This document shows, piece after piece, positions 56,801 through 64,000 of a stretch of 64,000 nt of DNA (position 1 is its first letter; each line of letters starts with the position of its first letter). The position numbers and the translations under genes were made by a program. The stretch comes from an uncultured Paracoccaceae bacterium. GTDB lineage: Bacteria > Pseudomonadota > Alphaproteobacteria > Rhodobacterales > Rhodobacteraceae. The notes beneath the pieces were generated by a model. It saw nothing but the letters and a program-made list of their open reading frames with translations. It searched no databases and was not told the origin of the DNA. Location: assembly GCA_947489445.1 (NCBI GenBank), contig CANLDN010000008.1, forward strand, positions 78,614 to 142,613, in the 5' to 3' direction.

Positions 56801-57566
56801 ATGCCTGCAGGGCCTTGTGGATTTCTGTGGGTTTTGGATTATCAGTTCCCGTTAAGTTTTTGATTAGCGATGTAATTTCTATCTGATCCACGACGGGGGT
56901 GATCGAAGCTAATTCATTGACAAAGTTGCCGTTATCGTTGGTCCGGTGGTATTCCATCAATGCATTGTGAATTTTTGATCGCAGGCTGGCTTTGCTTGGC
57001 GGTTTCAGGCGGTCACCGTCAATCGCTACCTCTGTGGCGATGCGGAGCTGCCGGGCCAAGCGTTGGAGTGTTTTGGCATCGCTGGTTTTCAAGGCACGCT
57101 TGAGTGCAGCGGCGGTTGGAGTGCCTGTTCCGGTTAGCGACTGTCGCAGCGTTCTGATTTCTTTTGAGGTGGGTTGGCGCAGAGCAGGCATGGCATCCCG
57201 TCCATGCGAACGCGCGGCCTGATCGGGTTGATCAAGTCTGAGGTAAGGGCCCAGCGCCGACATGAGCGTTTCGCGCAGTCGAAGCCTAACCGTGTCCCAG
57301 TCTGGTGGATCGGGGAACGCACCCAGATCAAGTTGCAGCTGGTCAATTTGGATATGCGCGCTGTTGTCTGCTGCCCACGTCATTACGCTGTCTAATTCTT
57401 CGAGGAGTTCAGCCTTGATTGCAGTGAGCAAGCGGTCAGGGGTTCCGATGGGGCCTGATGCTGCGGTAGGGGACTGCGACGCGACGTCGAAAGCGAATTC
57501 CAACACACCAAATCGATTGATTGGTGGATTGTCGGACTGCATATGTTTTTTGGCGGCATCAGTCAT
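53847..57566 (-). CDS. contractile injection system tape measure protein
   Basis: 1239 residues, sets tube and sheath length. The N-terminus has the CIS_TMP signature: FAFDVASQSPTAA, then HIQIDQLQLDLGAFP. The C-terminal 200 residues match the family closely: HAGLVLFRPYLAMLFDRLEI, LHKILLGMPQHAPLP, LIQSVITQWARLGNTSPDGL and LDSLPWSINIVALPWMPAPL. Between about 545 and 925 lies a hydrophilic Pro/Thr/Asp/Glu/Lys-rich low-complexity stretch. The start overlaps the upstream stop (ATGA). Confidence 0.9.
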   Translation of the reverse strand: MTDAAKKHMQSDNPPINRFGVLEFAFDVASQSPTAASGPIGTPDRLLTAIKAELLEELDSVMTWAADNSAHIQIDQLQLDLGAFPDPPDWDTVRLRLRETLMSALGPYLRLDQPDQAARSHGRDAMPALRQPTSKEIRTLRQSLTGTGTPTAAALKRALKTSDAKTLQRLARQLRIATEVAIDGDRLKPPSKASLRSKIHNALMEYHRTNDNGNFVNELASITPVVDQIEITSLIKNLTGTDNPKPTEIHKALQALTSDYLQQIAATLNIRPKHDAMAKDHPQALRDALFAHLTSHKQNKPDGAVVTSAQIIAAGSRGALCKILTGQSNPGAKQLIHAIKGLSPAATSTLIAQFDLATQSDKPIVKMTKKIAMRIAKQLTAPDPSPTHRPLSQTQLRNLKNALEHFTNVKSVSMARLRHITQETAAPQNNAAPTPSMITQWSKDKPHQTRLLLSLMRNADIKKLIDTLVPANATQLKDTIASLATAADPAAATQTIANALLHQEPLDIGVARMATRQDINGPEHALANLFMALGDNIFTATTTALALTGQSKGPASRDDPAQRTTPAPVRHGSATPNSDHNDHDAPATSENKAKTAYERAAETIDDDGQAPPKTRSNEGNGTQTQSPTGAPRNDAIAKQSDTQTPDATQIKPSTHTGHQARRHEASRRENPTNAGDGNEDKSARQSPEKKKIIDPTLDHRPPDSERPNTTNIPTTETETPQRNTTASDDGGVARESTSEPRDADIAKTDPASPIIDPPHAPTTAGDTSAAHQGPAITTQAKPPTEPSNPTASPPTQKEKLTNTPQHPASEKDETHSDDPRFAQRTQDAEGNFAIKSTGNQIPLNRDEINAEPTSQSTPNDKRPTADRAHPRATDHENEAAPSSRSNDTAPKASQKAEQHDRRATEGSKTQPASAQISTKDRPDPDHVVAEDRLTSVFNGLVQHTDDTVLSLLELIWSAIDAPKHITPNDRAAFWKGALSGALANDGQSNLAQYVQQFITTLLPDPESRTQPLRTAIARLGYASGSMPASRRHQARAILQDMLDVTRTPAPFTPDDHTQTPTPREPDAGIRLQTIHAGLVLFRPYLAMLFDRLEITHTKKGIAADDLSLASGCLNRLALGDTPYDLPPDPLHKILLGMPQHAPLPDAEPLDQAGRALIDSLIQSVITQWARLGNTSPDGLRAAFIQRDGVIDWGEEGQPKLTVSQGPYDMLLDSLPWSINIVALPWMPAPLMVDWRNSND

Positions 57567-59761
57567 GAGGTATCGCCAGTACCAATTATGTCATTGATGG
57601 CTTTGCGCAGGGCCATGCCAGAACCACCGGTTTGGCTCTCCCAATCGGCCAATTGCGGCTTTAACGCCGTCATGCTCGCCCATGTGATCCACGCCGGACG
57701 AATGAACATATGCGCGGGGGCCAGCCGCGTGATGAGCCCTTCGACATAGCGCCGGTATGCTGGTTGTTGGGTGCGTGCGGTCCAGCCAGGCAGTAGCAGT
57801 GTCGCTGTCGCTGGTGCATAGTCGGTGACGTTCTCGCGCAGTTGAATGTCTTCGATCAACCACAGCTTTTCGGCTTGTTCATTGAGCGTGGCAAAGGTTT
57901 TGCGCAGCCGGTTGGCCCAGATCTCAACCTTGGCTCGGCTGTGGTTTGTCCCGCAGGGATAGAACCCGCTGTCGTCGTGGGGTTGAAACAGGACTTCCCA
58001 ATCGCCTTTGCGGTTACGCGCGAGGATATAAGCGTCAGGCTGCGTAGCGCGCTGGAATAGGGCGGGTGTCGTTTTGCCATCCACGATCCATGGGCAGGCG
58101 ATGATCAGTTTGGGCAAGGACAGCACATCGCCCGTGTCATCACGGATCACGAGCGCGTCCAACGGTCGGACTGGCAGGATCAGGTCTGCCAATTGCATGG
58201 GGGGCGCTGGCAGCGCCATCTGATCATCAAGGCCAAGCATGTCGGTCGTGATGTCGTCCGGCGTGGCGCAATCCGCCAAATGAGCCAACCGTGCTGCAAG
58301 GCCGAAGCGTGGATGGTTGGTGCCGCTATAGCGGTTGTAGGCCGGCAGGGCGGCTAGATAGGTTTCGCGCCATGTGATCTGCCGTTCTAGCCGAGCACGT
58401 ATACTGCGGTAAATGTGCATTTCGATCGGCGGTGCGGGCATTTCTTCGCCCTGCAGCGCGATCAGATAATCCAGCATTTCAAGCCTGTGTCGGACGCTCG
58501 CGGGATCATCAAGGTTGATATCACTGTGCCGGACATAGGTCTGATCCAGGACCCCCAGCGGAGCGATCATCTGGTCGAGGTGGTGGTCCATCATGCCCCG
58601 ATAGTCTGCCAGCATATCGGTTTTTGGTTTCTTGCTGGCACGAGCTTGCCGCTGCTGAAATGCCCTGTAGGGGGCGGGAAGTGTTGCATCCAATGGCAGC
58701 CGGTCGCCGGCACGATACTTTCCCGGATAAAGGACATCCCAATCGGATTGGTCCTTGCGATTGCCCTGACGGGCGATCCGGGCGGCTTCGAGCCGGCCTA
58801 GCTCTTCACTGATGGTGTTCAGATTCAACGCGACCGCCGCGCCGTCACGTGTCAGACGCAAATTCATGGCTTCACTAGAGCGGGGCAGAACCGGATCGTG
58901 GTAGCCCGCGTTACCATGTTCCTTTCTGTCAAAGGGTTCGCCTGTTTCGGGATCAGCCAGTGCGAAGGCAGTTATTTTCTCTATGCCCTTGATATGCTTG
59001 AGCGTTGCCAACGCAGCCTCGAATCTTGTGGCGTCGCCCGCATTGGCTGGCAGTTCAGGCCAGAGTGCGGAGACATCATCAAAAGCGTCAGCGCGTGTGG
59101 CGCCCGTGATGGCCTTATCATTGGTCAGCGCGGCGGGCAGGCCTTTCAACAAAAGGCGTGTTTGATGGACGACTTCTGCAACGATGTGGTTGGGTTCGGC
59201 AAAAGCATCGATGGCGATTTCACCTTCCAGACAAACGGGTTTGGGGGTGGCGATGTGGATGTGGCGGATATCTGTCGCCAACAACCGGACGTCATTGAAA
59301 TGCGCCCGCACAAGACTGATCAGCGCACTTTGCCAATCCAATGCGGTGCGGCGTGTCTGTTCTTCGGGGTCCACGGCGTTATGAGGAATAATGACAATGT
59401 CGATCAGACCCGGTGATGGTCCTGCCGTTACAAAGACACGTTCTAATGCATCAAGGTCAGACAGATAGCTGGCGATGTCGGCCATTGTGACAGGGCGCCC
59501 GGGCAGAACGTCCTGCGGGTCAAACAGTGCCAGCGCATCGTGTCGAAAACTGTGATCCTTGCTGGTGAGCATGTCGCGGACCGGATGGTCGCCTTGGTAT
59601 GCGACTTCGGTCAGAGCAAAGGTCGTTTGCTCAAGCAGGGTCACGCCCGGGTCATGCAGGTTGAAATCTGTCCAGATATTGCCCGATGCATCCTGAGCCG
59701 CTGCGATGGCATGCGCGCGCAACGTGTCAAAGTCCAACGGTGCGGGATGATCGGTGCTCAT
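57563..59761 (-). CDS. eCIS baseplate protein (Afp12-like)
   Basis: 732 residues. The diagnostic N-terminal motif IWTDFNLHDPGVTLLEQTTF is that of gpJ/gp6-like baseplate wedge proteins of contractile particles, and the C-terminus (ITRLAPAHMFIRPAWITW) fits Afp12-type proteins. It is shorter than some Afp12 (about 970 residues). ATGA overlaps join it to both neighbours, and its position just upstream of the tape measure gene is usual. Confidence 0.82.
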   Translation of the reverse strand: MSTDHPAPLDFDTLRAHAIAAAQDASGNIWTDFNLHDPGVTLLEQTTFALTEVAYQGDHPVRDMLTSKDHSFRHDALALFDPQDVLPGRPVTMADIASYLSDLDALERVFVTAGPSPGLIDIVIIPHNAVDPEEQTRRTALDWQSALISLVRAHFNDVRLLATDIRHIHIATPKPVCLEGEIAIDAFAEPNHIVAEVVHQTRLLLKGLPAALTNDKAITGATRADAFDDVSALWPELPANAGDATRFEAALATLKHIKGIEKITAFALADPETGEPFDRKEHGNAGYHDPVLPRSSEAMNLRLTRDGAAVALNLNTISEELGRLEAARIARQGNRKDQSDWDVLYPGKYRAGDRLPLDATLPAPYRAFQQRQARASKKPKTDMLADYRGMMDHHLDQMIAPLGVLDQTYVRHSDINLDDPASVRHRLEMLDYLIALQGEEMPAPPIEMHIYRSIRARLERQITWRETYLAALPAYNRYSGTNHPRFGLAARLAHLADCATPDDITTDMLGLDDQMALPAPPMQLADLILPVRPLDALVIRDDTGDVLSLPKLIIACPWIVDGKTTPALFQRATQPDAYILARNRKGDWEVLFQPHDDSGFYPCGTNHSRAKVEIWANRLRKTFATLNEQAEKLWLIEDIQLRENVTDYAPATATLLLPGWTARTQQPAYRRYVEGLITRLAPAHMFIRPAWITWASMTALKPQLADWESQTGGSGMALRKAINDIIGTGDTS

Positions 59762-60570
59762 GATATGTCATCCTCGCGCGGTGGACCGCCGCGTGAACCG
59801 GCCATCGTTGGGTCAAACCAAAGACGTGTCATGTAGTAGCGGATGACCTTATCCTTGCCGAAATTGGCATTGGTGCGCATTTGCAGTTTGAAGTGATGCC
59901 GGTTTTTGGTGGCTACCCACCGCAATCTGATCCGATCCGCATAGCTGCCATACATGGCCGTTTGCGCCCGGATGCGTCGCCGCCCAAAAAGCCAGTTCAG
60001 AATCCAGTTGCGCGGATGGTAGGCATTCATCGCGATTGCGTGCATCATCGAATACCGCCCGGCGTTCGGCTCTGCGCCCGCACCTGCCATCACCTCGAAT
60101 GACTGACAGCCGGTCATTTCTTCGGTGATATCATGCCATGATCCATCGGCTGGCACATGGGGTATGGTGTCGGTTGCAAACCCGATCCGACCGCGGCTGC
60201 GCTGTACACCGTCCACATCCAACCGCCATTCGGGCGTGGCCGTTTTGATCCCGACCATCCCGTCGGGTGAGAAATTGATGCCTGGCATGTCGTCAGTCAG
60301 TGCGCCGCCGCGTCGAAAATGCAGGCTGCTGCTTTCTTCGCCATGGTCGATGACCCAGGCTGGGTCTTGCGCACTGAGGCTTTCATAAAGGCTCAGCACC
60401 CGTTGTGAGCCGCCAACAGATGTCAGGCGCAAGCCGTCCGTTGCAGTTTTTGAAAACCCGTCTTCGATCTGGTTTACGCCGCTATCGATCAGATCGCGGT
60501 AATGTTCGGCGGTGGGCAGCGCGCCATCGCGGAAAAACGCCTTGAGGGTGGTCCGGTCCTTTTTGGTCAT
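59758..60570 (-). CDS. putative tail-fibre or adhesin of the eCIS
   Basis: 270 residues. The first 60 (TLKAFFRDGALPTAEHYRDL, DSGVNQIEDGF) look like a baseplate attachment segment. The middle has fibre-like repeats (FSPDGMVGIKTATPEWRLDV). The last 130 form a compact, Arg/Tyr-rich beta domain that may be the receptor-binding tip (ending YYMTRLWFDPTMAGSRGGPP). It occupies the place of the fibre gene near the two baseplate genes. Function is inferred from position and layout; it is far shorter than Afp13. Confidence 0.6.
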   Translation of the reverse strand: MTKKDRTTLKAFFRDGALPTAEHYRDLIDSGVNQIEDGFSKTATDGLRLTSVGGSQRVLSLYESLSAQDPAWVIDHGEESSSLHFRRGGALTDDMPGINFSPDGMVGIKTATPEWRLDVDGVQRSRGRIGFATDTIPHVPADGSWHDITEEMTGCQSFEVMAGAGAEPNAGRYSMMHAIAMNAYHPRNWILNWLFGRRRIRAQTAMYGSYADRIRLRWVATKNRHHFKLQMRTNANFGKDKVIRYYMTRLWFDPTMAGSRGGPPREDDIS

Positions 60571-63500
60571 GGCTGACCCTCCTGACCTACAATCATCATG
60601 TCACCGATGCGCAGCCTGCCGATCCCGCTTTGCGTGGCTTCAATGGGTTGGCTGCGTTCAATCGCCGTGATTGCGTGTTCGCGTGACGAAAGGGGGAGTG
60701 CCCAAGGGCGCGAAGGGCGAATGATTGTACCCAGCGGGCCACGCCCGTCCGACTGGGCCGTATCCGCGAGAGAATAGCTGTTGGTGTCGTCAGCGATGAA
60801 ATGCAAAACCGAGAAGTCAGTCACGTCCAGAACATCCTTCATGTCGGCGATCTGGGCACGCAACATCGATACATTCAGTGACCAGCCAAAACGGGACAGG
60901 TCATCACCTGCGGCCCAGACGGACAGGCTTTGGGCCAAGTGGTTTTGCAGCTTGTTGGCCATCGCACCGTCGTCTTGAAAAGGGACAAAGCGGACTGAGG
61001 CGCGGACATGGAGGCGATCAAATGCTGGGTTCACCACCTCATACTGCGCGTTTGGTGCCGCGTGTCTGTGCACAAAGGCACGGATTTTTTCCAACGTCCC
61101 TGCATCAAACAGGCGTTCCTGAGCGATCAGCCGTGGTGTCGCCGTGCGTTCGGGCGGATGCCGGACGACAACAACGGTCGCCCACCCGGGACGCGGTGCT
61201 GCAACTTTGCGTGTCAGATGCGGCAGGCATTTGACACGCCAGACGTCCGGGAATGCCTCTAGCACCAAACGTTCAATGTCATAGGGGGTAACCGCACGTT
61301 GCCTGTGGCGCAGCCGTTCACTGACGCGCGCCAGATAATCGCGCCGGGCTTCCGGCGGACGGGGCGGGGCACGCCTGTTTGCTTCTAGCGGGGTGGCCAT
61401 GCCGGGCTGAGCGATTTCGAAGCGCCAGTCTCTGGCTCCGTCATGATGTTGATCATGCGGTTGACTGCTGACCGCCCAAACGCCGTTTGTGCGCACCTTC
61501 GCGAGGGTCGGGTGTGTCTCAAACCCACGCCACGGCGCCGAGACCGCCAACCAGACACCATCGCCCGGCATTTCGCCCTTGGGCGTTTTTGCGTCGTCAG
61601 GCAGATCAAGCGTGATGACGCCGGATCGCAACAGTCCGTCTGTTGTATCAGAGGAAATCGCCGTGGCCGGCAGTTCTGTCCATCCATCCGCCGTCAGATA
61701 GTGCCAGACAAGCGGAACCGTGGGCGGCACCAGCCGCAAATGACCGCTGTCAGCGATGTCAAACAGGATCCCCAACTGGCGCAAGGCACCCGCACCTGCG
61801 AGTTGTATGAAAAGCGTTCCAAGCCCGAGACGCGGTGGAAAGAGGCCCAGATTGCGCCGGATACGATTGGGAAAGGCTTCACGGGCGCCGAAGGGTGTCA
61901 CTTGGGTGATCTTGTCGCCTGGCTGAGCGTTGTCAGGTGCCGCAAGAAGCATTTCGGCCGAAGCGGTGTAGCCGATCTGCAAATTGTCTACCTTGGGAAT
62001 GTAGGGTTTTGCTGGAATACGCCTTGGTCCCAAGGCAACAAGCCGAGGTCGCATCGCGTCCACAAGTGCCAATGGATATTGCCCCTGCCCAAAATCACCA
62101 CAGCCGGACATTTTCAACCTGATGGCCCCAGCCTTGATCTGTGACCGACTTTTGGGCAATTTGGTCGATACCCGGCCAACGGCCGCGATACTGCTGCCTT
62201 GCACCGTTCCGTTCAGATGCCACGCGGGCGCAAGTGTTCGATCATAAGGTGCCATTTCGATCAATGGGCGCGGCTCGTCCAGGATCGGCTTCCATCCGTC
62301 GCCTGACAAATAATCAGCAGTCACCAATGGTTCGGGTATTTTGGTCTGTGCGGGGTAATGCGCGTAGTGCGTTGCAAACCCACCGGGTTGGTCGGGCAAG
62401 TCTGTCCAGGTTATATCAAGCCGCACATCCGTGACGGGTTTTTGTGCCATCTCGGGCGAGGCGATGGTGAACGTTGCGCCTTCGGTCGGGCGCACGCCAA
62501 ATGGCATGAAAGACTGATCAGGCGCGACCGCACCATCATCACTGAAGCCTGCGATATTGCGCAGGCCATCAACTTTGACGGTCGTTGCAATTTTTTCCAA
62601 AGTGTATCGTTCAAAGAAGCTGATAGGGCAGACCCGTGCCTTTTGGTCCCATCGCAGGCGCAAGGTCGGGACATCAGAACCCGCCGCATCGGACGCCATG
62701 ATGGGCGGCATGTCTTTGTTGTAAATCAGACGGATGATAAAACCAGCCTGGCCTGTCCCGATGGGCCGCAGTGCCGTCACCTCAGCGGGGAGCGGACCAT
62801 CTGCGCCGGATAAGCGTACATCGAAAGCGTCGCCCAATAACTTTTCGAACATATCGGCAGGTGTGTAGATGAATGCGCCATTTTCGCGTGCAAAAGCCTC
62901 TACGATCTTGCCCGCATCATCGGTAAATGCTGCCCCATGACGTTGACCCGTTAGCTGGGCTTGGCAAGCAATGATGCGGTTTTCCAGTTTTTCCCAATAT
63001 GGTCCGGTCGGCCAGGGGTGGTTTTCCACCAACGCCAGCGTCACGATGCGTCCTAACAACAGGCGCAGCGGTGCGACGTCCAAAATTTTGCCTGCAATGA
63101 CCTCGTAAATCAAATCCATCGATGGGGCGCAGCCCCGTTCGAGCGCGGTGCGTTGCACATCCTTGACCAGAATCTCGACACCGGTGTTGAGGTTTTGAAA
63201 ACCCAGTGCGTGGATCAGCTCCGGATCGGAGCGCAATTCCAGTGCGACGTCGGGATCGGGTCCTTTGATCGGATCGCGTGGTTCGGTCGGTGTGGCAGCG
63301 GGCAGGTCCGTGGCCCTTGTCATGTGCAGCGCAACGTCGATTTGGCGCTGTCCCTCGGCCAGTTGGAACATGTTGGAGGCGATATCCAATCCCATCTCAA
63401 CATCTGGGGCGGAGGGAGCGACAAAGACGCTGCGGTTCAGCGGTTGCGCTGCGGCGGGCTCAAACCCGGCCCGCACGCCAGTAATCGCCCCCAACGTGGA

Positions 63501-63998
63501 AAAAAGCGAGATTTGCGGATCCGTGTCATAAGTCAGGGCTGCGGTTGCGGTGACCTTCGCGGGCGTGACGGGCACGTCCACCTCGGTTTCGAACCGGATT
63601 TTGGCGCCAGTGGCGAGGCGTGCCATCATGCCCGTGCCTTTGGGGAGCAGTTTGGGTACAGCACCAGAGGGCAGATGGAGCAACGCGCGTTCGGCTGTAG
63701 CCCCCTTTGGTTTTTGCCCAATAATATCAGCGTAGTAAAAGTCGGTATGGCGATGGGTGAAGCGGTTTAGGTGTGTATCCACCACCCTTGCCGCCGCAAG
63801 CTCTGCGAACAAAAGACCCGTCGCAGGTTCAATTTTGCCTGACTTGATCCGCGCATCAAAGGCAATTTGAGCAGCCTCTTTTAGCGATGAAATTGCGTGT
63901 ACCAACTGCCGATGCGCTGCGCTGAGGCCGGCGCGGATCGCGCGGGCCTGCCTCAATGCATCATCGTTGCCGCGCGGGATAAAGCCTTTGCTTTGCAC
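60567..63998 (-). CDS. eCIS baseplate protein J-like (Afp11-like), 5' end at window edge
   Basis: At least 1143 residues. The N-terminal region has PATGLLFAELAAARVVDTHL and HTDFYYADII. The C-terminal region has RVSERLRHRQRAVTPYDIER followed directly by LVLEAFPDVWRVKCLPHL, the signature of baseplate J-like wedge proteins in contractile injection systems. The first codon visible is a GTG two bases from the window end without a ribosome-binding site in view, so the true start probably lies beyond base 64000. The stop overlaps the fibre-like gene start (ATGA). Confidence 0.82.
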   Translation of the reverse strand: MQSKGFIPRGNDDALRQARAIRAGLSAAHRQLVHAISSLKEAAQIAFDARIKSGKIEPATGLLFAELAAARVVDTHLNRFTHRHTDFYYADIIGQKPKGATAERALLHLPSGAVPKLLPKGTGMMARLATGAKIRFETEVDVPVTPAKVTATAALTYDTDPQISLFSTLGAITGVRAGFEPAAAQPLNRSVFVAPSAPDVEMGLDIASNMFQLAEGQRQIDVALHMTRATDLPAATPTEPRDPIKGPDPDVALELRSDPELIHALGFQNLNTGVEILVKDVQRTALERGCAPSMDLIYEVIAGKILDVAPLRLLLGRIVTLALVENHPWPTGPYWEKLENRIIACQAQLTGQRHGAAFTDDAGKIVEAFARENGAFIYTPADMFEKLLGDAFDVRLSGADGPLPAEVTALRPIGTGQAGFIIRLIYNKDMPPIMASDAAGSDVPTLRLRWDQKARVCPISFFERYTLEKIATTVKVDGLRNIAGFSDDGAVAPDQSFMPFGVRPTEGATFTIASPEMAQKPVTDVRLDITWTDLPDQPGGFATHYAHYPAQTKIPEPLVTADYLSGDGWKPILDEPRPLIEMAPYDRTLAPAWHLNGTVQGSSIAAVGRVSTKLPKSRSQIKAGAIRLKMSGCGDFGQGQYPLALVDAMRPRLVALGPRRIPAKPYIPKVDNLQIGYTASAEMLLAAPDNAQPGDKITQVTPFGAREAFPNRIRRNLGLFPPRLGLGTLFIQLAGAGALRQLGILFDIADSGHLRLVPPTVPLVWHYLTADGWTELPATAISSDTTDGLLRSGVITLDLPDDAKTPKGEMPGDGVWLAVSAPWRGFETHPTLAKVRTNGVWAVSSQPHDQHHDGARDWRFEIAQPGMATPLEANRRAPPRPPEARRDYLARVSERLRHRQRAVTPYDIERLVLEAFPDVWRVKCLPHLTRKVAAPRPGWATVVVVRHPPERTATPRLIAQERLFDAGTLEKIRAFVHRHAAPNAQYEVVNPAFDRLHVRASVRFVPFQDDGAMANKLQNHLAQSLSVWAAGDDLSRFGWSLNVSMLRAQIADMKDVLDVTDFSVLHFIADDTNSYSLADTAQSDGRGPLGTIIRPSRPWALPLSSREHAITAIERSQPIEATQSGIGRLRIGDMMIVGQEGQP

Positions 63999-64000
63999 AA

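Noticed and set aside
48138..64000. Prophage tail region
   Set aside because: No head, portal, terminase, integrase or lysis genes are seen; the tape measure is of the CIS_TMP type with an adjacent AAA+ ATPase, which marks an eCIS.
48138..64000. Type VI secretion system
   Set aside because: No TssJLM membrane complex, ClpV or Hcp-like genes; the ATPase is a single-module AAA+ of the eCIS kind.

Overview
The window reads as chromosome of an alphaproteobacterium of the Roseobacter group (Rhodobacteraceae). Evidence: the ntrX-trkA-trkH-hfq-hflX order at the left edge, a class II DAHP synthase, a liv branched-chain amino-acid transporter, a phoR-pstSCAB-phoU-phoB operon, fairly high G+C with frequent GTG/TTG starts, and many ATGA/GTGA stop-start overlaps. 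No tRNA, rRNA, CRISPR or insertion sequence was found, and no gap between genes exceeds 300 bases.

Layout. Bases 1-28500 are housekeeping: ntrX (5' cut by the window edge), trkA, trkH, hfq, hflX (+); a penicillin-acylase-family hydrolase and the livKGFHM operon with two extra small genes (-); a GlxA-type regulator (-); aroG (+) convergent with a PAS-domain gene (-); yicC, gmk and a gamma carbonic anhydrase (+); a small hypothetical (-); the phosphate regulon phoR-pstSCAB-phoU-phoB (+) with a tandem Pho box overlapping the phoR stop codon; and gnd (-).

Bases 28661-64000 are accessory and form the interesting part. A plus-strand operon (ketosynthase III, SDR, metallo-beta-lactamase fold, PaaK-like adenylate-forming enzyme, ATP-grasp) runs head-on into about 30 kb of uninterrupted minus-strand genes. 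Read in their own direction, those genes are: an extracellular contractile injection system (eCIS) segment (two baseplate proteins, a fibre-like protein, tape measure, AAA+ ATPase); a large membrane-anchored protein with a chitinase-like domain; a pentameric ligand-gated ion channel (pLGIC) homologue; two von Willebrand A (TerY-type) proteins, a PP2C phosphatase and a protein kinase; a Ter stress module (TerZ, TerD-TerD fusion, TerB, a Ca/Na exchanger, two TerD); and a phosphoribosyltransferase/HAD/PELOTA set followed by an acyltransferase-like and a Rieske oxygenase gene.

Working model (inference): the ion channel and the vWA-phosphatase-kinase triad sense an envelope or metal/Ca2+ signal and relay it through TerD/TerB proteins to the contractile apparatus. 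The two enzyme operons would make a small metabolite belonging to the same response. The eCIS continues past the right edge, so sheath, tube and cargo genes are not visible here.
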